Below, one piece after another: positions 1 through 8,250 of a stretch of DNA of 64,000 nucleotides (within the stretch, counting starts at the first letter, position 1; every line of letters begins with the position of its first letter). This stretch comes from Streptomyces sp. 2114.4 (GTDB lineage Bacteria > Actinomycetota > Actinomycetes > Streptomycetales > Streptomycetaceae), in assembly GCF_900187385.1 (NCBI RefSeq), contig NZ_FYEY01000001.1, forward strand, positions 558,001-622,000. The letters are read 5' to 3'. Made by a program: the position numbers and the translations under genes. Below the pieces are notes generated by a model. The model was not told the DNA's origin and did not search any database. It worked only from the letters and a program-made list of their open reading frames with translations.

Positions 1-1
1 C

Positions 2-430
2 TTCAGTCACCACTGGCTCCCGGATCTGCGCTGGCCCCTCGCCGCCGCTCTGCTCGCGGTCACCGCCGGGACACAGGTGAGGTTCACCGTCGGGCACACC
101 CGCCACCGCATGCCCCTGGCGCTCGGCTTCACCCTGATCGGCTTCTTCCTGTGGCTCGCGGAGAACCTGGCCACCTACCTCGGCGCCTGGCGCTACCCCG
201 ATCAGCTGCACGGCTGGCAGCCCGTCGCCGGGGAGAAGATCGGGGCCTGGGCACTCCTGATCAGCGTGACCTTCGTCCTGGTCGCCTGGGCCAAGGGCAA
301 GCGGACACCGAGGAGCACGAGCCCGGCCGGCGGTTCTCCACGTCTCCGCACTCCTGCCGCACGGAGGGCAAGCCCCGAGACCCTTACCGGCGCGGAAGGA
401 GGGACCCCAGAGGCCCGAGATCGAGATTGA
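2..430 (+). CDS. DUF817 family membrane protein, C-terminal part (cut by window edge)
   Basis: The reading frame is open from the left edge, so the start lies outside the window; an internal GTG at 77 is not the true start. About 142 residues are visible. They include hydrophobic segments and the stretch WLAENLATYLGAW followed by YPDQLHGW and a conserved Lys-containing segment, which I recognise as the C-terminal half of the DUF817 family of integral membrane proteins of unknown function. After the last membrane segment there is a polar Arg/Pro-rich tail. The 3' end overlaps the 3' end of the convergent gvpK by about 47 bp, so both transcripts read into each other. Family assignment is from memory of the motif; no function is known. 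Confidence 0.75.
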   Translation, partial: FSHHWLPDLRWPLAAALLAVTAGTQVRFTVGHTRHRMPLALGFTLIGFFLWLAENLATYLGAWRYPDQLHGWQPVAGEKIGAWALLISVTFVLVAWAKGKRTPRSTSPAGGSPRLRTPAARRASPETLTGAEGGTPEARDRD

Positions 431-680
431 GGTCTTCGAGGCGCAGGCCGTGCTGATCGCACAGTTCGGTCATCCGCTCTTCGAGGTGCATCAGTGTCTC
501 CCCGATCTGGTCCACCTGTGCGTCGCTGAGGTCTCCCTGTTCCACCCGGCGGATCGCCTGCCGTTCCATCAACTGCCGCAACAGCTCCACCACCGTGAGT
601 ACCAACGAGACGAGGTCGCGGCCCATCTGGTCTCGGTCGAGGTCGAATCTGCTCTCACCCGTGCCGGTGGGTTCGCTCAT
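384..680 (-). CDS. gvpK: Gas vesicle protein GvpK (cluster 1)
   Basis: A 98-residue protein whose second half (VLTVVELLRQLMERQAIRRVE, then DLNLDLGPLGSLL at the C-terminus) matches the conserved GvpK core. GvpK is an accessory protein needed for gas vesicle formation in other hosts. The ATG at 680 overlaps the stop of gvpS in an ATGA junction, which suggests translational coupling at the end of the operon. It is 40 residues shorter at the N-terminus than the GvpK of the second cluster in this window (35439-35855). In-frame sequence continues upstream but lies inside gvpS in another frame and is not likely to be translated. Confidence 0.9.
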   Translation of the reverse strand: MSEPTGTGESRFDLDRDQMGRDLVSLVLTVVELLRQLMERQAIRRVEQGDLSDAQVDQIGETLMHLEERMTELCDQHGLRLEDLNLDLGPLGSLLPRR

Positions 681-907
681 AGCGGCCCCGAGTCCGACCA
701 GGGCGCGGGCACCCGTTCGCTGACCGATGACAGCAACGCGTGGAGGGAGAGCCGCACCAGGGGCACGTCCGCGATGGCGATGACCAGGTCCCCGCTGATG
801 ACGACCCCGGTGGCCAGGACGCGGTCCAGAAGGTCGACCAGCGGGACGCCGATGGGGCCGGTGAGCGGGCCCGGTGTTTCCCAGGGGACGGGGTGCCGGT
901 CGGACAC
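677..907 (-). CDS. gvpS: Gas vesicle protein GvpS, GvpA-like (cluster 1)
   Basis: A 76-residue GvpA-superfamily protein. Residues 20-66 carry the family pattern (VDLLDRVLATGVVISGDLVI, then IADVPLVRLSLHALLSSV). GvpS paralogues of the GvpA/J fold are thought to be minor shell or nucleation components. It starts with GTG three bases after the stop of gvpL and ends in an ATGA overlap with gvpK, so it is an internal gene of the operon. The paralogue at 35046-35303 has the same core. Confidence 0.9.
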   Translation of the reverse strand: MSDRHPVPWETPGPLTGPIGVPLVDLLDRVLATGVVISGDLVIAIADVPLVRLSLHALLSSVSERVPAPWSDSGPL

Positions 908-910
908 GGC

Positions 911-1816
911 TCACGCCTCCCCGACGAAGGAGTACGGGACCCAGGGACCCGACAGCTCGACCTCTGCTCCCGTGCGGTGCCGCAGGCCCGCCACCGCGTC
1001 CCGCAGTCGCTGCTCGCATACCGACGTCACCAGGTAGGTGGCGTTCAGGATCTGCAGGCGGTGCTTCTCCCCCGTCATCTCCGGACCGTGCGGGCGCAGC
1101 CGGCGGGCCGCGGTGGCCAGGCGGCTCAGCGCGGCATCGATGTCTTCGGCGGTCTGCAGCGCGCGGTCATGCCGGTGTTCTCGCGCCTGGTGCAGCCCCC
1201 GTTTCCGCTCCAGGTAGGCGCGGCCCGCTCCGCGTGGCGCCCGGCCGCCGGGCCGGAGAGGCGGGGCAGGTGCGGTCGCGGCGGGCGTGGGAGATGACGT
1301 GGGGAGGTAGACCTTCACCCCCCATTCGGCGTGGTCTTCGATACGTGCCAACACCGCGGTGAAGCGGTCCGCGTCCGCTTCCAGGGCCTGGCGCGCTCGC
1401 TCGTCCCCCCGGTAGAGCGTGGCCAGCGCCAGCGGTGCCGTGGGGCCGCAGACGGCGGCCGCGGTCACCACTTCGTGGTGAGCTCGTGCGCAGCGTTCCA
1501 GCTCCGCACGGTCCGACAGCCGCTGCTGCCATGCGTCCTCACTGAACTCGGCGGCGGGTACGTGCTGGACGACCGCCGTGAGGGGGCCGAACCGCAGACC
1601 GCGTACGGGAAAGCCTTCGGCGAGGCCGGCGAGCCCGCTGAGGACGGCCGGGTCGAGCTGCCGGCATACGGCGAAGACGTAGGTCGCGGTGGCTCCGTCC
1701 GGGGTGCCGGGCCGCTCCGCCGGCGTATCGCTGTCCGCCGCGTCCCGGCCGGTCGCGACGCTGTCCGCCGCGATCCTGCCCGTCATGTCTCCGTCCGCCG
1801 TACCCCTGCCCGTCAT
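911..1816 (-). CDS. gvpL: Gas vesicle protein GvpL/GvpF family (cluster 1)
   Basis: A 301-residue member of the GvpL/GvpF family. The core begins at about residue 44 (ATYVFAV) and ends in the family hallmark SGPWVPYSF near the C-terminus; the middle contains PLALATLYRGDERARQALE and an EWGVKVYL segment. These proteins are accessory or minor structural proteins of gas vesicles. The first 30 residues are three 10-residue repeats of the type MTGRxxADxx encoded by a roughly 30-bp tandem repeat. The ATG overlaps the gvpJ stop (ATGA), supporting the distal start, but a shorter product from an internal Met is possible. Confidence 0.88.
   Translation of the reverse strand: MTGRGTADGDMTGRIAADSVATGRDAADSDTPAERPGTPDGATATYVFAVCRQLDPAVLSGLAGLAEGFPVRGLRFGPLTAVVQHVPAAEFSEDAWQQRLSDRAELERCARAHHEVVTAAAVCGPTAPLALATLYRGDERARQALEADADRFTAVLARIEDHAEWGVKVYLPTSSPTPAATAPAPPLRPGGRAPRGAGRAYLERKRGLHQAREHRHDRALQTAEDIDAALSRLATAARRLRPHGPEMTGEKHRLQILNATYLVTSVCEQRLRDAVAGLRHRTGAEVELSGPWVPYSFVGEA
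1727..1816 (-). repeat. 30-bp tandem repeat at the 5' end of gvpL (cluster 1)
   Basis: Three imperfect units of about 30 bp encode MTGRGTADGD, MTGRIAADSV and ATGRDAADSD. The repeat sits exactly at the gvpJ/gvpL junction. The gvpL of the second cluster has an unrelated repeat at the same position. Confidence 0.75.
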
Positions 1817-2184
1817 GTCTCTGCCCCTGCCCCTGCGGTGTCCTGTGGCCGGGCGGAGGGCGGGCCACCGTCCTCGCCGGACTCCAGTGCTTCCACGCGT
1901 TCACGCAACCGTTGGTTCTCCTGCCGCAACTCGCTTTGTGCCGCCTTGGAACTGAGCGCGGGATCGGTCTCCCACCAGTCGATACCGGCCTTCCTCGCCG
2001 TCTCCACCGACGCGACGAACAGCCGGAGCCTGATGGTCAGGAGCTCGATGTCGAGGAGGTCGATCTTGATGTCGCCGGCGATGACGATCCCCTTGTCCAG
2101 GACGCGTTCGAGGATGTCGGCGAGGTTCGAGGTCGTCGGGCCGTCGGCAGGAGGAGTGGCCCGTCTCTCATCGATGTCGGTCAC
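1813..2184 (-). CDS. gvpJ: Gas vesicle protein GvpJ (cluster 1)
   Basis: A 123-residue GvpA-superfamily protein. The conserved core spans residues 20-72 (LADILERVLDKGIVIAGDIK, then DLLDIELLTIRLRLFVASVE and the GIDWWE motif typical of GvpJ). Residues 80-102 are a Glu/Gln/Arg-rich predicted coiled coil, followed by a disordered tail. GvpJ is regarded as a minor shell protein that helps shape or nucleate the vesicle. It starts with GTG after a good AAAGGAG site and overlaps gvpL by four bases. Confidence 0.93.
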   Translation of the reverse strand: MTDIDERRATPPADGPTTSNLADILERVLDKGIVIAGDIKIDLLDIELLTIRLRLFVASVETARKAGIDWWETDPALSSKAAQSELRQENQRLRERVEALESGEDGGPPSARPQDTAGAGAET

Positions 2185-2232
2185 GTGGTCGCTCCTTTCT
2201 CCACTTTCGCCGCGGTGTCTTCGCCGGCCCCG

Positions 2233-2457
2233 TCAGCTCGCGTACAGCAGGTCGAGCAGTTGCTCCTCTTCCCGTTCGAATGCCTCTTTGCCGAGGTGAC
2301 CGGCTTCGAATTCGTGGTTCAGCGCGACGAGCCGGGCGCGGATCACGGAGGGGTCGTGCAGCTCGCGGTCGGCCGCCTGGGCGAGTTGGTCGGCCACCCA
2401 GACCACACCCCGCACGGGCGCGAGCGGCAGGGTGAGCACACCGCTGATCAGCCCCAC
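2233..2457 (-). CDS. gvpG: Gas vesicle protein GvpG (cluster 1)
   Basis: A 74-residue protein beginning VGLISGVLTLPLAPVRGVVW, the conserved GvpG N-terminus, followed by a charged helical region ending EREEEQLLDLLYAS. I chose the GTG at 2457 because it lies just after the gvpF stop and behind a GGGAGG sequence; the longer in-frame extension overlaps gvpF completely. GvpG is a small accessory protein thought to act with GvpF and GvpL in assembly. Confidence 0.88.
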   Translation of the reverse strand: MGLISGVLTLPLAPVRGVVWVADQLAQAADRELHDPSVIRARLVALNHEFEAGHLGKEAFEREEEQLLDLLYAS

Positions 2458-2458
2458 C

Positions 2459-3217
2459 TCAACCTCCCGCCCTCGCCCTTGCCCGCGCCGCGAGCGGCCG
2501 CGGTTCGAGGAAGCTGTAGCAGGGCAGCGGGCCCGCCACCCGGAGTTCGACGCGCTCGCGGTGGTGCCCGGCCAGACGCTCCGCCTCCGCGAGGAAGCCG
2601 GCGCTGTCCCTCCGGTCCACCAGGAACGACATATTGACCTGGCAGCCGGAGACCTCCGGCCCGGCGGCGACCGCATGCGCCCGGGGCGTCAGCGCCCGCA
2701 CGATCTCGTGCCCCGCTTCGGCGGCCCGGCGCGAGAGCGCGGCGGCCACCGCCTCACCGAGGCGCATGTTCGCCTCGTAGCCGGGCCGTCGGCGCACCGC
2801 CTCGCGCAGGCCGCGGATGGTGGCGTCCCCCGTGACGAGCGCGGCGAGGGAGTCGTCGGCAGGCATGGCCTTGACGTTGATCTCGACCCTTTCCGCGAGG
2901 TCGTCCAAGGCGGCCAGATGCTGCTCCTCGGCGTCCGAGAGCTGCCGGCGGACCACGGCCTCGTCCGGTGCGACCATGCCGAACCGCATGGGAAGGACGG
3001 GCCCGCTCTCGGCGAGAGCCAGCAACAGCTCCTGGTGTGCCATGAGGTCGCGGCGACGGGCACGCAGGTTCGGCGGCGCCGGGCTCACGACCGCGGCAAC
3101 GCGCCCCTCGCCGATGCGCTCCAGCGCCCCCGGCGGATCTCCCACGCCGCGCAGGTGCGAGGGCAACGGGTGGCCGGCCCGGACGATGCCGTAGACGTAG
3201 ATACCGTCGTCCGTCAC
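2459..3217 (-). CDS. gvpF: Gas vesicle protein GvpF (cluster 1)
   Basis: A 252-residue GvpL/GvpF-family protein. It begins GIYVYGIV, carries the family segment VLPMRFGMV at about residues 74-82, and ends with LRVAGPLPCYSFLEP, the conserved C-terminal motif. GvpF contacts GvpA in other systems and is an assembly factor. The GTG start follows gvpA by three bases behind a GGAGGAG site. The next gene, gvpG, starts immediately after its stop. Confidence 0.93.
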   Translation of the reverse strand: MTDDGIYVYGIVRAGHPLPSHLRGVGDPPGALERIGEGRVAAVVSPAPPNLRARRRDLMAHQELLLALAESGPVLPMRFGMVAPDEAVVRRQLSDAEEQHLAALDDLAERVEINVKAMPADDSLAALVTGDATIRGLREAVRRRPGYEANMRLGEAVAAALSRRAAEAGHEIVRALTPRAHAVAAGPEVSGCQVNMSFLVDRRDSAGFLAEAERLAGHHRERVELRVAGPLPCYSFLEPRPLAARARARAGG

Positions 3218-3220
3218 TGC

Positions 3221-3694
3221 TCACTCCTCCTCTGAGCGCCGTCGGCGCGAGGCGGCCCCGGACCGGGCGGAACTGCTGCGTCGCCGCCGCTGCGGCTGTG
3301 CTTCCTCCTCGGATTCGTCATCCGAGTCGTCATCGCCGCCCACCACCGAGCGGACGGTGTCACCAATGGAGGAGACGGCCTTTTTGGCCTTGTGCTTTCC
3401 GACGCTTTTGGCGGCCTGCCCGCCGAAGAGCTCCGGGACGGTCACGCTGCCCGAATCGTGCTCCAGATCCAGCCGGTTGCACGCCTCCGCGAAACGCAGA
3501 TAGGTATCGACGCTGGCCACCACGATGCGGGCGTCAATCTTGAGGATCTCGATCCCGACCAGGGACACCCGTATGAACACATCGATGACCATCCCCCGGT
3601 CCAGGATGAGTTCCATCACGTCGTACAGCGTTCCTGCCCTGGGCGGGCAGGGAATGACTTCGCCGGAGAATCCCGAATACGTCGTCGTGGCCAT
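3221..3694 (-). CDS. gvpA: Major gas vesicle shell protein GvpA (cluster 1), with long charged tail
   Basis: A 157-residue protein; residues 22-78 are the GvpA shell fold (LYDVMELILDRGMVIDVFIR, then [20 protein letters not shown] and [16 protein letters not shown]). Classical GvpA is only about 70 residues. Here about 80 further residues follow: a Lys-rich part, an acidic block at 121-131 (DDDSDDESEEE) and Arg clusters at 136-139 and 150-153. GvpA forms the ribbed wall of the gas-filled cylinder. It lies second in the cluster after gvpO. Confidence 0.93.
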   Translation of the reverse strand: MATTTYSGFSGEVIPCPPRAGTLYDVMELILDRGMVIDVFIRVSLVGIEILKIDARIVVASVDTYLRFAEACNRLDLEHDSGSVTVPELFGGQAAKSVGKHKAKKAVSSIGDTVRSVVGGDDDSDDESEEEAQPQRRRRSSSARSGAASRRRRSEEE

Positions 3695-3729
3695 GAGAGG
3701 TGCCCTTTCAGCTGGTCAGCGCTCCGCGT

Positions 3730-4050
3730 TCACTGGTCGGCCGCACCTCGTCGATAGCGGTGGGTCCGGTAGTACTCGAGCAGTTCGCCCTCGTCGTCGA
3801 GCTTCACGTCGTAGGTCGCAAGAAGGCTCGTGGTGTCCGGAATCCGTGCCAGCTCCAGCACATCCACCTCGACACACCAGCCGTCGTCGGTCCGGCGTAC
3901 GGCGGAAACACCTTCCACCCGCTGGCTGATCAGGCTCTGCAGCAATTCGGCGGCCCGGCGAGCCACTGCCCCGGGGTCGTTTCCCGTGGCTTTCTTGTGC
4001 TTTCGGGCAGCCGTCGACGACCGAACCCGCGTGCGGGATTGTTCTGCCAT
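3730..4050 (-). CDS. gvpO: Gas vesicle protein GvpO (cluster 1)
   Basis: A 106-residue GvpO-family protein. The conserved region is VRRTDDGWCVEVDVLELARI, followed by PDTTSLLATYDVKLDDEGEL and YYRTHRYRRG near the end. GvpO is an accessory protein needed for gas vesicle production, and in haloarchaea it influences GvpA levels. It is the first gene of the minus-strand cluster, and gvpA starts 35 bp after its stop. The region upstream (4051-4227) must hold the cluster promoter, since it is divergent from the oxidoreductase gene. Confidence 0.92.
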   Translation of the reverse strand: MAEQSRTRVRSSTAARKHKKATGNDPGAVARRAAELLQSLISQRVEGVSAVRRTDDGWCVEVDVLELARIPDTTSLLATYDVKLDDEGELLEYYRTHRYRRGAADQ

Positions 4051-4227
4051 ACATCAAGTCTCATCGCCGCCCTGACCTGTGCATCTTCAGCGGGACCAAA
4101 TGAGGCGCCCCCGCGGCGGGGCCGCTGCCGGCCGTTCGGCCCCGTCGACAATGGCTGGTTTCCCGGTGTGGCCGGACCCACCGGGGCAGGTTGGGTGAGG
4201 AGGGTCCGGACAGGCAGGGGCTGAGAG

Positions 4228-5790
4228 GTGCGCGTGTACGACTACATCATCGTGGGGGCCGGGTCGGCGGGGTGCGTGCTGGCAGCCCGGCTCAGCGAGG
4301 ACGAGCACACCCGCGTCCTGCTCGTCGAGGCCGGGCCGGCGGACGATGCCCAGGAGATCCATGTCCCGGCCGCCTTCAGCAAGTTGTTCCAGACCAAGTA
4401 CGACTGGAGTTACCTCAGCGCATGCGAACCGGGCCTGGACGGCCGCCGCCGGTTCCTGCCCCGGGGCCGGATGCTCGGTGGTTCGTCGTCGATGAACGCG
4501 ATGATCTACATCCGCGGCAACCGGCGCGACTACGACGCCTGGGCCGCCGCCGGCGCCGAGCAGTGGAGCTGGGACGACGTCCTCCCCTACTTCCTGCGCG
4601 CCGAGGACTTCCAGGGCAGGAAGTCACCGTGGCACGGCACCGGCGGGCCGCTGACGGTCAGCGAAGGCCGGTCCCGGCATCCGCTGATGGCTGCGTACGT
4701 CGCGGCCGCCCAGGAGGCCGGCCACCCCTTCACCGCCGACTTCAACGGCCCGGAACAGGACGGCGTCGGCTACTACCACCTCACCCAGCGCGACGGCATG
4801 CGCTGCAGCACGGCCGTCGCGTATCTGCGGCCGGCTCTGACCCGGCCGAATCTGGAGGTGCTCACCGGCGCCCAGTGCACCCGCATCCTGTTCGACGGCG
4901 AGCGCGCGAGCGGCGTCGAGCTGGAGCGGGGCGGCGAACTGCAGCAATGGCACGCCGAGCGGGAGGTGGTGCTGTCGGCCGGGGCGTACAACTCCCCGCA
5001 GCTGCTGATGCTTTCCGGCATCGGCGTGGCCGGTGAACTCGCGGCCCTCGGCATCACGCCCCGGGTGGACCTCCCGGTGGGGGAAAACCTGCAGGACCAC
5101 CCCCATGTCGGCCTCTCCTACCTGACCGACACCGCCACCCTGTTCAGCGCCGAGACGCCGGACGCCGTGCGCCTGCTGGAGGCCGAGGGGCGGGGCCCGC
5201 TCACCTCCAATGTCGGTGAGGCCGGCGGTTTCCACCGCACCCGCGAGGAACTGGACGCCCCGGACATCCAGGTGCACGCCACTCCGGTGATGTTCCACGA
5301 GGAGGGCATCAGCCCCGTCACCGACCACGCCTTCATGTTCGGCGCGGTCCTGCTCCACCCCACCAGCCGGGGCAAGGTCTCGCTGCGCTCGGCGATCCCC
5401 AGCGCCGCCCCGCACATCCTGCACAACTATCTGGCGACCGAGGACGACCGTGCCACGATGCTGCGGGCGCTGAGGATGCTGCTGGACATCGCCGACCGCC
5501 CCAGTCTGCGCAAGCACCGCCGCGCCGATTTCCGCGTTCCCCGCTCCACGGACGACGCCGGGCTGCTGGACTTCGCCCGTCGTGAGCTGCACACCCTGTA
5601 CCACCCGGCGGGCAGCTGCTCGATCGGCCCCGTCGTCGACTCCCGGCTCAGGGTGCACGGGGTGAGCGGCCTGCGGGTGGTGGACGCCTCGGTGATGCCC
5701 ACGGTGGTCCGGGGCAACACCAATGCCCCCACGATCATGATCGCGGAGAAGGCGGCGGACCTGATCCGCGGCATCCCTGCTCCGGCCTGA
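4228..5790 (+). CDS. GMC-family FAD oxidoreductase (choline dehydrogenase-like)
   Basis: A 520-residue flavoprotein of the glucose-methanol-choline family. The N-terminal dinucleotide-binding motif is [18 protein letters not shown] (residues 6-23), the GMC signature is [18 protein letters not shown] (about 90-107), and the catalytic His is H459 in YHPAGSCS with a partner Asn in [10 protein letters not shown] near the C-terminus. It oxidises an alcohol to an aldehyde or acid using FAD. Substrate is not deducible; BetA-like enzymes are the best-known relatives. The GTG start follows CTGAGAG. No partner betaine aldehyde dehydrogenase is present, so a role in glycine betaine synthesis is not supported by context. 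Confidence 0.9.
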   Translation: MRVYDYIIVGAGSAGCVLAARLSEDEHTRVLLVEAGPADDAQEIHVPAAFSKLFQTKYDWSYLSACEPGLDGRRRFLPRGRMLGGSSSMNAMIYIRGNRRDYDAWAAAGAEQWSWDDVLPYFLRAEDFQGRKSPWHGTGGPLTVSEGRSRHPLMAAYVAAAQEAGHPFTADFNGPEQDGVGYYHLTQRDGMRCSTAVAYLRPALTRPNLEVLTGAQCTRILFDGERASGVELERGGELQQWHAEREVVLSAGAYNSPQLLMLSGIGVAGELAALGITPRVDLPVGENLQDHPHVGLSYLTDTATLFSAETPDAVRLLEAEGRGPLTSNVGEAGGFHRTREELDAPDIQVHATPVMFHEEGISPVTDHAFMFGAVLLHPTSRGKVSLRSAIPSAAPHILHNYLATEDDRATMLRALRMLLDIADRPSLRKHRRADFRVPRSTDDAGLLDFARRELHTLYHPAGSCSIGPVVDSRLRVHGVSGLRVVDASVMPTVVRGNTNAPTIMIAEKAADLIRGIPAPA

Positions 5791-5983
5791 CGGGCCTGAC
5801 CGGCGCATTCGGGTGAGCCGCGGGGACGGGCAGCACCCGGGCCGCTGCCGTGCGGCGTACGCCCCGGGGTCCGGCCGGGCGAGGGCGCCGCCCCGGGGCG
5901 TGGCGCGGGCCGGCGGTGTCCCGGTGGGCGCAGGCGCCGGGCCCCTCCTAGATTGACCCCATGGGGCCGCGCACGGCAGGAGG

Positions 5984-7243
5984 ATGGGCAGGGAACCCGT
6001 GAGGAGACCGGAGCTCGATCATGCGGCGCTGTTCGCCGCGACACCGAGCGCTTGCCTGGTCCTGGACCCGGACCTGGTGATCGTCGACGTCAACCAGGCG
6101 TACCTCCAGGCGACCGGACGCACCCGGGAGGATCTGCTCGGGCAGTACGTCTTCGACGCCTTCCCCGACAACCCCGCCGACCCCGACGCCGAAGGGGTGC
6201 AGAACCTGCACCCCTCGCTGAGCCGGGTACTGGCTTCCGGGGAGCCGGACACCATGGCGGTCCAGCGCTACGACATCCCCGTGCCCGGCCGGCCCGGCCT
6301 GTTCGAGGAGCGCTGGTGGTCCACCATCAACACCCCCGTCATCGGGTCGGACGGCACGGTGGCATGGATCATCCACCGGGTGGAGGACGTCACGGCGTTC
6401 GTGCACTCCCGCCGCTCCCGGCAGATGCCCGGCGGGCAGCTGAGCGAGCGCGAGGAGGCGATGGAGGCCGAGCTGTACGTCCGTGCGCGGGCGCTGCAGC
6501 ACCTGAACGAGGAACTGCGCCGGGCCCACGCCCGCGAACGCCAGGTGGCGCTGACCCTCCAGGAGGCCATGCTCCACTCCCCCGACCTCGCCCGGCACCG
6601 CGACATCGCGGTGCGCTACCTCCCCGCCATCGGCTCGCTGAACATCTGCGGCGACTGGTACGACATCGTCGACCTCGCCGGGGAGGCCTTCGCCGTCGCG
6701 GTCGGCGATGTCGTCGGCCACGGCCTGGAGGCCGCCGCCGTGATGGGGATGCTCCGCAGCGCCCTCAGCGCCGCCGCCCGCTCCGTCGAAGGGCCCGCCC
6801 AGGCGCTGAAGGTGCTGGGCCTGTACGCCCGCTCCGTCGACAAGGCCCTGGCCACCACCGCCGTGCAGGTGCTGATCGACACCGGCCGTCGCGAGGTCAC
6901 CTACAGCAGCGCCGGCCACCCGCCACCCGTCCTGCTGCGCGCCGACGGCACCCACGCGCTCCTGGACCAGGCCACCGACCCGCCCCTGGGCGCCCACTCC
7001 GAAGACGAACCCCGCCCACAGGTCCGCCTTCCGTACACACCCGGCGACACCCTCGTCCTCTACACCGACGGGCTCGTCGAACGCCGCGACGAGGACATCG
7101 ACACCAGCCTCGCCCGCCTCACCGACGCCCTCTCCCGCTACAGCCGGTTCAGTCCGGAACGCCTCGCCGACGCACTGCTGGCACGCCTCGGCGTCAGCGC
7201 CGGCGCCCGTGACGACATCGCCCTTGTCATCGTCCGTCTGTAG
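5984..7243 (+). CDS. PAS domain-PP2C (SpoIIE-type) protein serine phosphatase
   Basis: A protein of about 419 residues. Residues 10-130 form a PAS domain ([20 protein letters not shown] and later [20 protein letters not shown]). A helical linker follows, then a SpoIIE/RsbU-type PP2C phosphatase domain from about 180 with the metal-binding motif CGDWYDIV and [11 protein letters not shown], a YSSAGHPPP segment, and [10 protein letters not shown]. Such proteins dephosphorylate anti-anti-sigma factors in response to a ligand sensed by the PAS domain. The ATG at 5984 lies directly on a GGAGG sequence, so the in-frame GTG at 5999, with GCAGGGAA upstream, may be the actual start. No anti-sigma factor gene is adjacent. 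Confidence 0.88.
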   Translation: MGREPVRRPELDHAALFAATPSACLVLDPDLVIVDVNQAYLQATGRTREDLLGQYVFDAFPDNPADPDAEGVQNLHPSLSRVLASGEPDTMAVQRYDIPVPGRPGLFEERWWSTINTPVIGSDGTVAWIIHRVEDVTAFVHSRRSRQMPGGQLSEREEAMEAELYVRARALQHLNEELRRAHARERQVALTLQEAMLHSPDLARHRDIAVRYLPAIGSLNICGDWYDIVDLAGEAFAVAVGDVVGHGLEAAAVMGMLRSALSAAARSVEGPAQALKVLGLYARSVDKALATTAVQVLIDTGRREVTYSSAGHPPPVLLRADGTHALLDQATDPPLGAHSEDEPRPQVRLPYTPGDTLVLYTDGLVERRDEDIDTSLARLTDALSRYSRFSPERLADALLARLGVSAGARDDIALVIVRL

Positions 7244-7512
7244 CCGGGCGGAGGGAGGACGACCGGGGGAAGGACGCGCACGGGTTCGGCGGTCGCCTTC
7301 AGCTTCAGCGGGAGTGATCCGGCGGACTGCGACGGACCCGACGGCTGCGACGGGAGTCACGCGACGTGTACGCGCCGTCATGGCGGGCGACTCCCCCGCA
7401 CACATGGGCAGCTCTCCCCGCCCCGCAACCCGACCAGCGGATGCAGCTACGGGATGCGTCACGCACCATGGGCGTAAGAAGATCCAGATCCTCGAACCGC
7501 TCGGGATGACCG

Positions 7513-8115
7513 ATGACAGAGCATCCAGGACTTCCTCGTGCGAACCACCGTCGTGCGCCGCAGGGCCGCCCGGCACGGCCGCCTACCGGAACCGGCCCGC
7601 CCGGCCACCCACACCGCAGCATGTCCGTGGTGACCACCGCGCGGGCCTTCCCCGCCGTGATCCCTGCCCTGCTCCCCACCATGATTCTGGCCCTTGTCGT
7701 GGTCCTTACCGGCGTCGGCGCGTCCACCGGGACCGCCCGCGCGGACAGCGCCCGTTTCCGGACGACCACGGCTGCGGCAGCGGCCCCGGCCACTCATCGT
7801 GCGGTCGCCCCGAGTCAGCCGGCGCCCGCGCCCCCGGATGTGGTCCAGACGTATTTCAACGTCATCAACGACCGTGATTTCGTGGCCGCTTGGGCGATCG
7901 GCGGGCGGCAGCACATCGCGGGCCGGTCGTACGACGCCTTTGTGGCGTCCTTCAACACCGTGTCGAAGTTCGACGTCACGATCGTATCGGTGCAGGGCAC
8001 CAAGGTTGCGGTCAAGCTGGACGCCACGCAGACCGATAAATCCCATCGTCATTACGCCGGCACCTACACCGTTGTGGACGGCGTGATCGTGGCCGCCGAC
8101 ATCCACCCCAAGTGA
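7513..8115 (+). CDS. Secreted protein, probable NTF2-like fold
   Basis: A 200-residue product if started at 7513. An internal ATG at 7621 would place a hydrophobic signal-type segment (VIPALLPTMILALVVVLTGV) at the N-terminus, followed by an Ala-rich linker and a 90-residue domain containing VVQTYFNVINDRDFVAAWAI and a C-terminal YTVVDGVIVAADI. That pattern (short helix, INxxDFxxAW, then beta strands) resembles small NTF2-like domains in actinobacterial exported proteins. Function is unknown. Neither start has a strong ribosome binding site; the 7621 start makes better biological sense. Confidence 0.65.
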   Translation: MTEHPGLPRANHRRAPQGRPARPPTGTGPPGHPHRSMSVVTTARAFPAVIPALLPTMILALVVVLTGVGASTGTARADSARFRTTTAAAAAPATHRAVAPSQPAPAPPDVVQTYFNVINDRDFVAAWAIGGRQHIAGRSYDAFVASFNTVSKFDVTIVSVQGTKVAVKLDATQTDKSHRHYAGTYTVVDGVIVAADIHPK

Positions 8116-8250
8116 CCGTACTGGGACCCCGGCCCGCACCGCTGTCAGAACCTCGACCCTCCCCGCTCCCCCCGCATGTCTCTTTGAACCGGCTCCCTCA
8201 GGCCCGGTGTCGCCCTGGGTACGCGCCCCGGGCTGACTTACCGTGGCCGG

